Positions 56,608 to 64,000 of a stretch of DNA of 64,000 nt are shown piece after piece. Source of the DNA: Anaerolineae bacterium. Lineage in GTDB: Bacteria > Chloroflexota > Anaerolineae > Aggregatilineales > Aggregatilineaceae. A program made the position numbers and the translations under genes. Location: positions 1 to 64,000 of the forward strand of contig JAFGNU010000073.1 in NCBI GenBank assembly GCA_016926875.1, read 5' to 3'. Numbering within the stretch: position 1 is the first letter of the stretch; the number at the start of each line of letters is the position of its first letter. The notes under the pieces were generated by a model. The model saw only the letters and a program-made list of their open reading frames with translations, ran no database searches and was not told the DNA's origin.

Positions 56608-57810
56608 TTGGTGCGCGTTTTCAAACGGCTACGAAACATAGCAGCAGGGGCAAGACGGTTGCTGTCCCTGCTGCCGTATCATGTAATTGCCCTGATCGGG
56701 ATGCTGGCGCTGACCGGGTTTGCAGGCAGCGTGCTGATCGTCTATTCGCTGCTCACGGATGAACCCAGGCCAACGCGGCCCACCGGCCCGCATCCATCGC
56801 CCACCACCAGCCCTGTTTTTACGCTCACCTCTGTTCAGCCGACCCAACCGGTTGATCTCCCCCCCGATGATCCATCCCATACCGGCCCAGTTGTGTATGA
56901 TGTCACCGGCGCTTATGCCTTCCCCATCGCCGCCGATCCGGGCCTGTACACCTGGACACATTATCACTGGGACGGCAGCAACGCGGTGGACATCGAAGCC
57001 CGCTTTGGCCTGGACTACCCGGCCTTTGTGCGTGCCACCACCGCCCCGCTGGTAGCCATCACAAGCGGCAGCGTTGAGAACTACAGCGGCAGCATCGGCG
57101 GGCAGGGGTACATGCTGCACGGTGATGATGGGTTGGATTACTACTATGCCCACATGGCCGAGCAGTTTGTGCCGGACGGCGCGCACGTGGTCGCCGGGCA
57201 GCCGCTCGGTATCATCGGCAACTCCGGCAACAGCGCGCAGTTCATCGAGCCGCACCTGCACCTGGCTATCGGCCCGTGCGATTCGCTCTGGGATCACCAG
57301 CCCGCCGTCAACGGGGCCGAACACCTCGCCACGCTCTTTAACCTGGGTTGGCAGCAGCGTTCGCCCGCCGACGTGCCATATGCCATGCCGGAAGGCTGGC
57401 CCGCTCACCACCCGGCGCTGACCGTTGTCACCCCTTACGACCAGGCGGCTGAGGCAGGACTGGCGCAGCCCGCCATCGAGCTTGGCTTCACCGGGTCACC
57501 GCCAGACAATCCGCTGGACGTGATCGCCCCGCTGGACGGTGAAATCAACGTTATCCGCTGGACCGTGCATTACGGCACGCGCATCCAGATCACCAACCGC
57601 GCCGCCGATATCACCGTCGTGATCTCCGGCGTGGAAAACTGGCTGGCGCAAGATGGCGACGTGGTCCACCGGGGACAGGCTATCGGGCGTTGGAATCCGG
57701 CTAACCGCCCGCACCTGCACTACATGATCTTTCAAAACGGCGTTATCATCGACCCCACGCCATCGCTGGATCAGCGCACCCGGCCCGCCGGGGATGTTTC
57801 AGGCCAATGA
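56608..57810 (+). CDS. M23-family metallopeptidase-like protein, two LytM-like modules
   Basis: HWDGSNAVDIEARFG ... EPHLHLAIG; second module RPHLHYMIFQNG; N-terminal TM. Confidence 0.85.
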   Translation: MVRVFKRLRNIAAGARRLLSLLPYHVIALIGMLALTGFAGSVLIVYSLLTDEPRPTRPTGPHPSPTTSPVFTLTSVQPTQPVDLPPDDPSHTGPVVYDVTGAYAFPIAADPGLYTWTHYHWDGSNAVDIEARFGLDYPAFVRATTAPLVAITSGSVENYSGSIGGQGYMLHGDDGLDYYYAHMAEQFVPDGAHVVAGQPLGIIGNSGNSAQFIEPHLHLAIGPCDSLWDHQPAVNGAEHLATLFNLGWQQRSPADVPYAMPEGWPAHHPALTVVTPYDQAAEAGLAQPAIELGFTGSPPDNPLDVIAPLDGEINVIRWTVHYGTRIQITNRAADITVVISGVENWLAQDGDVVHRGQAIGRWNPANRPHLHYMIFQNGVIIDPTPSLDQRTRPAGDVSGQ

Positions 57811-59455
57811 CAAGCGCCCTCGCCTGGTGCGTATAATGAAGTGGCTGAACCCTGATCGCTCACATCTGGAGACAAAAATCACGATGCCCGTTTTTCGCCG
57901 GACGTTTTCACTTGTACTGTTGTTCGCGCTTGCGCTGGCCGCCGTTGGGCAGGGACTCGCGCCCGCCCGCGCCCAGGATACCGGCACGATCACCATTGGC
58001 ATGACCGATCTGCCCAACACGCTCGATCCCGGCGAAGCCTACGACTTCGCAGCCTGGGAAGTGCTTTGCCACCTGTACACCGGCCTGACGCGCCAGGTGC
58101 CCGGCACGTTTGATTATGAACTGGCGCTGGCCGAGAGTTACACCGTCAGCGAGGACAGGCTGACCTACACCTTCACCCTGCGCGACGATGCCGTTTTCAC
58201 CGACGGCACGCCGATCACCGCGCAGACGTTTGTCGATTCGATCACCCGCGTCCGCGCCTTAAAAGAGGATGCCGAGCAGGCCATCGAGCCGTATGTGGCA
58301 GCCGTCGATGCGACCGGCAGCGGCGAGCTGGTCTTTCACCTGACGCGCCCGGTGCCCTATTTCCTGGCGCTGCTCGCGCTGCCGCCCTACTTCCCGGTAC
58401 ATCCCATCCTGGTCGCCAAAACCCAGCCCGTACCCTACCCGCAAGCATTGATCGGCAACGGCCCCTTCCTGCTGGAGAGCTTCACCGCCCGCACCGAGAT
58501 CGTGCTCACCGCCAACCCGGATTACGCCTACGGCCCGCCTGCCACGACATCGACCATCGTGCTGCGGCGCTACGAGAAATCGCAGGACCTGCGCGAAGCG
58601 CTGCGGGATCACAATGTTGATCTCGCCTGGCACACCCTGTTCTTGCAGGACGTGATCGATCTGGCAGCCGAAGATGACCTGACGCTGATTGAAACGCCTA
58701 GCACCCGCGTGTTTTATATGTATATGTGCCACGACCGTGACCCGTTTGACGATCCGCTGGTCCGTGAAGCGATCACGTACCTGATCGACCGGCAGAGCGC
58801 CGTCGACACGGTATTCAGCGGGCATCTCACCCCGCTAACCAGCATGATCCCGTCCGAGTTCGCAGACGCCTACGCGCCGATCTGGCCCGACAGCCGCGAC
58901 CAGGAACGCGCCGAAGACGTGCTGCGCGCGGCAGCCTACAGCCCGCGCGGCACTTCGCGCCTGACCTTCACTGTCTTGATCTCGTTTCACACCTACGGCA
59001 ACCTGTTCGTTTCCGCCGTCAACCAGCTATACCGCACCAGCTTCTCGCCCAGCGATTTTGTTGAAAGCGGCATCTACTGGGACGTCGAAACCGACGCCAT
59101 GCTGCCCGCGCTGGAACGCGGCGAGGCGCCCAATATGGTCTTCGGTTGGACGCCGATTGTGCCCCACCCGGCAGCCTACCTGCGCCCGCTGGTCCATTCC
59201 GCCGAAACAATCCCCAGCAGCGGCAGGTATGCCTCCACCGAAACGGACACATTGCTGGACGAGGCCGCGCTGCTGGATGACCCGGTAGAGCAGGGCGCGC
59301 GCTACCGCGACGTATCTGAATGGCTGCTGGCGCGCTACGACATCATCCCCCTGTGGCAGGAGCATCTCCAGGTCGTCGCCTGGAAGGACATCAACGGCAT
59401 CCAGCTAGAGCCAAACTTCTTTTTGCATTACGATCAACTGGCGCGGGCGGAATAA
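57794..59455 (+). CDS. ABC transporter substrate-binding protein, family 5
   Basis: TITIGMTDLPNTLDPGEAYDFAAWEVLCHLYTGLTRQVPGTFDYELALAESYTVSEDRLTYTFTLRDDAVFTDGTPITAQTF; signal peptide. Confidence 0.93.
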   Translation: MFQANDKRPRLVRIMKWLNPDRSHLETKITMPVFRRTFSLVLLFALALAAVGQGLAPARAQDTGTITIGMTDLPNTLDPGEAYDFAAWEVLCHLYTGLTRQVPGTFDYELALAESYTVSEDRLTYTFTLRDDAVFTDGTPITAQTFVDSITRVRALKEDAEQAIEPYVAAVDATGSGELVFHLTRPVPYFLALLALPPYFPVHPILVAKTQPVPYPQALIGNGPFLLESFTARTEIVLTANPDYAYGPPATTSTIVLRRYEKSQDLREALRDHNVDLAWHTLFLQDVIDLAAEDDLTLIETPSTRVFYMYMCHDRDPFDDPLVREAITYLIDRQSAVDTVFSGHLTPLTSMIPSEFADAYAPIWPDSRDQERAEDVLRAAAYSPRGTSRLTFTVLISFHTYGNLFVSAVNQLYRTSFSPSDFVESGIYWDVETDAMLPALERGEAPNMVFGWTPIVPHPAAYLRPLVHSAETIPSSGRYASTETDTLLDEAALLDDPVEQGARYRDVSEWLLARYDIIPLWQEHLQVVAWKDINGIQLEPNFFLHYDQLARAE

Positions 59456-59531
59456 GCGGCCCTACCCGGTTTCGCGTATCACGTGTACAATCTGGCCTCC
59501 GGTTCCATCCAACAACCTGAGGCTTTTTTGC

Positions 59532-60428
59532 ATGACAACCCTGAGCGAACACATCGACATCCTGACCGACAGGGTAATGAACGGCAGTCGCGGCCTGGAC
59601 GAAGTACTGGATTTCCTCGAACGCTGGATCAACGACCATGCTGCCACTCTCACCGCAACCGAGCGCAAGCAGTTCGACGCTACAGTAGATGCTGGCAAAA
59701 CAACCAGCATCAACTATTCCCTGGTAAACAACGTCTTGCGGCTGCACACGGCCCGGCTGCTGTATCGCTTAGATGCGCAGCAGGCAGCGCCGCCTGCCCC
59801 GGACGATAAGCTGAACCCCTACGAACAGGCGCGCGAGGATTTTCACCGGGTGTTCAAAGAAACCGAACAGGGCATCAACGAAGCGCAGATCGATCTCGCC
59901 ATCGCCAATGCGCACCAGTTTTTGGGCAACATCAACGCCAAGCGAAACTGGCTCGATACCGCGTTGAAGCACCTGCCGAGTGTCGCCGCTGTTGACCTGA
60001 CCAGTATGGCGCGCAGTATGCCAGCGATGCCGCTGCCCCGTTCGTCCTGGCTCCGGCGTATTGGCATCAACCTGATACTGCCCTCGCTCGAACGACTGGC
60101 CGAACAACACCGGGACGACCTGGCACAGATCGCCTACTCACAAGCCAACCAGATCATTCTGCTGGCACACCTGATCGGCACATCCTTTGAGTCCATCCAC
60201 GAGCGCCAGCGGGCCGGGCGGGCTTTCCGCGTCGCCGCCCATTTGATCGTGCGCAATAACGGCATGCAGAGCCACGAGGATCCCGCGCAGTTGCTCGACA
60301 TGGCCGAACCACTCCACGCTTACGAACCGGAAGCTGCGCGAGTGCTCGCCCAGCAGGCCCGCGACCTGTGCGTCGCGTCACCGGACGACGACAGCCTGGC
60401 CCGCGCCAACGCGATCCTTTACACCTGA
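59532..60428 (+). CDS. Hypothetical alpha-helical protein
   Basis: 298-aa ORF, RBS-proximal ATG, helical composition, followed by a strong hairpin terminator. Confidence 0.65.
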   Translation: MTTLSEHIDILTDRVMNGSRGLDEVLDFLERWINDHAATLTATERKQFDATVDAGKTTSINYSLVNNVLRLHTARLLYRLDAQQAAPPAPDDKLNPYEQAREDFHRVFKETEQGINEAQIDLAIANAHQFLGNINAKRNWLDTALKHLPSVAAVDLTSMARSMPAMPLPRSSWLRRIGINLILPSLERLAEQHRDDLAQIAYSQANQIILLAHLIGTSFESIHERQRAGRAFRVAAHLIVRNNGMQSHEDPAQLLDMAEPLHAYEPEAARVLAQQARDLCVASPDDDSLARANAILYT

Positions 60429-60465
60429 CCGGCGGCTGTCCACCCTGCTGCGCTCCCCGGATCAA

Positions 60466-60497
60466 AAAAGAGGAGCACCGTTGGGTGTTCCTCTTTT
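60466..60497. terminator. Bidirectional rho-independent terminator
   Basis: AAAAGAGGAGCACC-gttg-GGTGTTCCTCTTTT between convergent genes. Confidence 0.85.
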
Positions 60498-60521
60498 CTG
60501 TCAGTCGTTTAGCTACGGGGT

Positions 60522-60869
60522 TTAGCCAGCGGCGTCGTAGCCGGGGCCTTTTTCAAAGAAATCGTAGTTCGGCTGGATGTCTTCCGTCAGGTCCACGACC
60601 TCACCGCCCTCGGCCTCGTACTGCTTGCCGCCGAAGGGGATACGGCCCTGCCCCGCAGCCATCGTGTACTCGGACGGCACCTCGTCCTCGACAAAGATCG
60701 CCTCGAATGGACACTCCGGCACACACGCCCCGCAGTCAATGCAGGTGTCCGGATCGATGAAAAACCAGGGCCATTCATTCTCCGGCTTGCCGGGAACGAT
60801 ACATTCCACCGGGCATACTTCCACGCATGCGCCATCGCGCAAGCAAAGGCTGGTAATAATATGCGTCAT
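60522..60869 (-). CDS. 7Fe/8Fe-type ferredoxin
   Basis: CLRDGACVEVCPVECIVPGK...DTCIDCGACVPECPFEAIF. Confidence 0.94.
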   Translation of the reverse strand: MTHIITSLCLRDGACVEVCPVECIVPGKPENEWPWFFIDPDTCIDCGACVPECPFEAIFVEDEVPSEYTMAAGQGRIPFGGKQYEAEGGEVVDLTEDIQPNYDFFEKGPGYDAAG

Positions 60870-61027
60870 TTTAACTGCTCCTCTATCAGGTTAGTCACAA
60901 AAAGGAGATCCATCGGTAGCCGACTTATCTCACTATACCGCGATATATGGAGGCTTTCCTGTGACAAATAATAGCGAGAAACCATGACGATAAGCACAGC
61001 TTACCCCCAAACGCCCATCTTATATAC

Positions 61028-61064
61028 CAAAAACGGGCACCCAGCATTATACGCCAGGTGCCCG
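61028..61064 (-). terminator. Rho-independent terminator of the superoxide dismutase gene
   Basis: Minus strand GGGCACC...GGTGCCCG followed by TTTTT. Confidence 0.65.
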
Positions 61065-61127
61065 CCCGTGCCCAGTCAAGCGATCAGCGGTCAGGGCCGG
61101 ACCATACCGGCCAGCCGCCAGGAGTGT

Positions 61128-61739
61128 CTAACCGCGCGCCGCTCTAAAACGCTCGGCCACGTCGGCCCAGTTCACCACGTTCCACCACGCATCCACGTAT
61201 GCGCCGCGATTGTTCTGGTATTTCAGGTAATAGGCGTGTTCCCACACGTCGAGCACCAGCAGCGGGGTCACGATCCACTGGGTCAGGTTCTGGTGCTTTT
61301 CTGCCTGGAGCATCTGGAGCTGTCCCAGCTCCGGCTCCCAGACCAGCAGCCCCCACCCGCTGCCCTCAACCGCCTTTGCCGCCGCGCCAAAGTGCGCCTT
61401 AAACTTCTCGAAGCTGCCAAAGTCCTTATCGATCTGCCCGGCCAGTTCGCCGGTTGGCAAACCGCCGCCGCCGTTGCCGGGTGGGGCCATGTTCGGCCAG
61501 AAAATGCTGTGCAAAAAGTGCCCGGAGCCGTGGAACGCCGCCTCGCGCGACCAGTGTTTGACCAGTCCATAATCACCAGACTCGCGCGCCTGCGCCAGCA
61601 TTTCTTCCGCTTTATTCAGCCCGTTCACATAGCCCAGGTGGTGCTTATCATGATGCAGGCGCATGGTCTGCTCGTCGATGTACGGTTCCAGCGCGTCGTA
61701 TGCATACGGCAGCGGGGGCAGTTCGTGTTTGTTTGCCAT
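61128..61739 (-). CDS. sodA: Superoxide dismutase (Fe/Mn family)
   Basis: HELPPLPYAYDALEPYIDEQTMRLHHDKHHLGYVNGLNKA; AAFHGSGHFLHSIFWPNM; DVWEHAYYLKYQNNRGAYVDAWWNVVNW. Confidence 0.96.
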   Translation of the reverse strand: MANKHELPPLPYAYDALEPYIDEQTMRLHHDKHHLGYVNGLNKAEEMLAQARESGDYGLVKHWSREAAFHGSGHFLHSIFWPNMAPPGNGGGGLPTGELAGQIDKDFGSFEKFKAHFGAAAKAVEGSGWGLLVWEPELGQLQMLQAEKHQNLTQWIVTPLLVLDVWEHAYYLKYQNNRGAYVDAWWNVVNWADVAERFRAARG

Positions 61740-61884
61740 GAGTTTCCTCTCCTTGATAAATTCGCGTGTTTTGCAGAACGTGCGAGTGTGACCAGCCAGT
61801 GCAAGAAAACGGCGAAAAGTACATTCAGAGGGGCACCAGGTGGTAATAAAGCAGTCACGCCGTTTCCTCTATATTGGTGATTAT

Positions 61885-61925
61885 AAAAAAACGCCCGGCT
61901 CAGCGACAACCGCCGCCCGGCGTTC
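61885..61925 (-). terminator. Rho-independent terminator downstream of mreB
   Basis: Minus strand AACGCCGGGCGG...CCGGGCGTT followed by TTTTT. Confidence 0.6.
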
Positions 61926-61963
61926 TTACTCAACTTTTATGCAGCGCCTGGACTCGCCGCCTG

Positions 61964-62971
61964 CTACATCCCTTGCAGTGTCCGGCGCATAAACGCCAGG
62001 TCTTCCAACGCGCGCCCGGCCCCAACCGCCGTTGATACCAGCGGGTCTTCGGCGCGATAGGCGGGCACACCCACCGCCCGCGTGATATAGTTGTCAATGC
62101 CGCGCAGCAGCGCCCCGCCGCCTGTCAGCACGATCCCCCGGTCGATGATGTCCGAAGCCAGTTCCGGCGGGGTTTTTTCCAATACGGCTTTGGCCGCGCC
62201 GACAATCGAAGACAGCGGTTCTTCGATAGCTTCCATCACTTCGCTGGTTGTAACGGTGATCGTGCGCGGCAGCCCGCCCACCTGGTCGCGTCCCTGAATC
62301 TCCATACTCAGTTCTTCGCCAATATCCGCCGCCGCGCCGATCTGGATTTTGATCGATTCGGCGGTCGGCTCACCGATCACCAGGCTGTATTTGCGCCGGA
62401 TATAGTTGATAATCCCCTCGTCCAGGCGCATACCGCCCATCCGCACGCTGTCGGCCACAACGATACCGTTCATGGCCAGCACAGCGGCTTCGCTGGCCCC
62501 ACCGCCCAGGTTAAAGATCATGTTGCCCGCCGGGGTGCTGATCGGCAGGCCCGCGCCCAGCGCCGCCAGCAGCGGCTCCGGCAGCAGGTACGCCTCGCGC
62601 GCCCCGGCCCGCACCGCCGCCTCGTGGACAGCACGCTTCTCGACGCTTGTCACGCCATACGGCACGCTGAGCATCACCTCCGGCCCGCGAAACCGCATCC
62701 GCCCGCCAACCTTCAGGAAGAAATAGCGCAGCATCGCTTCGGTGACCTCGTAATCCGCGATCACGCCGTCGCGCAGCGGGCGCAGCACTTCGATATGCTC
62801 CGGGTGGCGCCCGTACATATCGCGGGCTTCCTGGCCCACCGCTACCACGCGCTCCTCCTCAATCGTGAGCGCTACCATCGCCGGTTCCTGGAGCACGATC
62901 TGTCCCCCGGCGTATATCATCACATTGACCGTCCCCAGGTCAACGCCAAGCTTCTTTGAGAAAAGTCCCAT
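61964..62971 (-). CDS. mreB: Rod-shape-determining protein MreB
   Basis: [90 protein letters not shown]. Confidence 0.95.
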   Translation of the reverse strand: MGLFSKKLGVDLGTVNVMIYAGGQIVLQEPAMVALTIEEERVVAVGQEARDMYGRHPEHIEVLRPLRDGVIADYEVTEAMLRYFFLKVGGRMRFRGPEVMLSVPYGVTSVEKRAVHEAAVRAGAREAYLLPEPLLAALGAGLPISTPAGNMIFNLGGGASEAAVLAMNGIVVADSVRMGGMRLDEGIINYIRRKYSLVIGEPTAESIKIQIGAAADIGEELSMEIQGRDQVGGLPRTITVTTSEVMEAIEEPLSSIVGAAKAVLEKTPPELASDIIDRGIVLTGGGALLRGIDNYITRAVGVPAYRAEDPLVSTAVGAGRALEDLAFMRRTLQGM

Positions 62972-63129
62972 GCTGTAACCGCCTTCCAGGTTCAGCGTCA
63001 CCACTCACGCTAAACATACCGCAACCTGCGCTGCGAGGCGAAAACAAAGATCGCACCGGGATCGCACGCCCTGGCGCGATGCTATTTGATTCTTCCGGCA
63101 GCACGTCTACAGGCGGCGCCAGGTTGTAC

Positions 63130-63585
63130 TCAGCCGATCTCGTCTTCGTCTTCCCGTACTTGAATCTGGTACCGGGGCCGATCCATCACCCGCTGGGCGA
63201 TGCGTGCTTCGATCTCGGCCCGGCGAAGCTCGCGCATCACCTGGGTCCGTTCGCCAGCCGGACTTGACTCCATCAACCGGCGGGCGCGTTCACGGGCAGC
63301 CCTGGCCGCTTCATAATCGATTTCCGCCGCAGCTTTTGCATCGTCTGCCAGCACGATCACCTTGTCCGGGCGAATGTCGACCACGCCGCCAAACACAACA
63401 AAACCGTGGACTGTATCGCCTTCAATGATCTGTAACTCGCCTTGATCGCGCAGCGTGGTCAGCAGCGGCGTATGGCGGGGCAGCACACCCATCTCACCCT
63501 GGCTGCCCGGCACAATCACGATGTCGGCGTTGTAGGTGTGATACAGTTCGCGCACCTGCGACACTACTCGAACCTCCAGCGGCAT
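63130..63585 (-). CDS. atpC: ATP synthase F1 epsilon subunit
   Basis: ADIVIVPGSQGEMGVLPRHTPLLTTLRDQGELQII...FVVFGGVVDIRPDKVIVLADDA; next to atpD. Confidence 0.94.
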   Translation of the reverse strand: MPLEVRVVSQVRELYHTYNADIVIVPGSQGEMGVLPRHTPLLTTLRDQGELQIIEGDTVHGFVVFGGVVDIRPDKVIVLADDAKAAAEIDYEAARAARERARRLMESSPAGERTQVMRELRRAEIEARIAQRVMDRPRYQIQVREDEDEIG

Positions 63586-63609
63586 CGTTCTCGCTCCTCA
63601 ACCGGCCTA

Positions 63610-64000
63610 TCAGCCGTTGTTTCCGGCTTCATCATACCGATCCAGTACATCCTCAATCGGGCCAGCCATATAGAACACCTGCTCCGGGATATGGTCTACT
63701 TCACCATCCAGGATCATGCGCGCGCCGCGCACCGTATCATTCACCGACACATAGCGCCCCTCGCGGCCCGTGAACTGCTCGGCCACAAACATTGGCTGGC
63801 TCAGGAAATACTGCAAGCGCCGGGCACGTCCTACCATGTGCCGGTCTTCTTCGGTCAGTTCATCGATCCCCAGGATGGCGATGATGTCCTGCAAGTCTTT
63901 GTAGCGCTGCAACACCTGCTGCACTTCGCGCGCCGTATTGTAGTGTTCCTCGCCGACCACCTGCGGGTCCAATACGCGGCTGGTGCTGGCCAGCGGATCG
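63610..64000 (-). CDS. atpD: ATP synthase F1 beta subunit, C-terminal part (truncated by window edge)
   Basis: [78 protein letters not shown]. Confidence 0.96.
   Translation of the reverse strand, partial: DPLASTSRVLDPQVVGEEHYNTAREVQQVLQRYKDLQDIIAILGIDELTEEDRHMVGRARRLQYFLSQPMFVAEQFTGREGRYVSVNDTVRGARMILDGEVDHIPEQVFYMAGPIEDVLDRYDEAGNNG

Overview
The window is a high-GC bacterial chromosome segment. Gene content (MVA-pathway kinase, ADP-forming acyl-CoA synthetase, Thr/Pro-rich linkers, MtaD-like amidohydrolase) suggests a Chloroflexota/Anaerolineae-like genome, but that taxonomy is inference. I recognise about 48 genes, mostly housekeeping or metabolic: cinA (partial), miaA, a dpp-type ABC operon, alr, rnc, tlyA, a UbiA-family gene, mvk, rseP, acyP, pyk, eno, a Pta-N/DRTGG protein, ADP-forming acetate-CoA ligase, cysteine desulfurase, mnmA, prepilin peptidase, NfeD/flotillin, M23, ferredoxin, Fe/Mn SOD, mreB, atpC and atpD (partial). 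No tRNA, rRNA, CRISPR or transposase was recognised. The most interesting locus is 19.7-22.1 kb. It encodes a TIR protein predicted to be N-in/C-out: cytoplasmic TIR, one TM helix, a long Thr/Pro linker, and a C-terminal FGE-sulfatase/C-type-lectin-fold domain. Beside it is a 53-aa mini-ORF that looks like a sister gene collapsed by an in-frame internal deletion (TIR start MKIFISY joined directly to an FGE C-terminus). The two FGE tails differ at many NNY codons but share a conserved 3' flank, which raises a testable link to diversity-generating retroelements (no RT or TR in the window). Other notable items: an MtaD-like deaminase fused to a CYTH-like domain, a bacterial GH5_12-like steryl-glucosidase homologue, a divergent Ser/Thr kinase and FHA-wHTH pair, an eno-pyk-DRTGG-AcdAB cluster, a low-GC two-gene insert with a Pro-rich repeat peptide, and a dispersed 28-45 bp intergenic repeat family.
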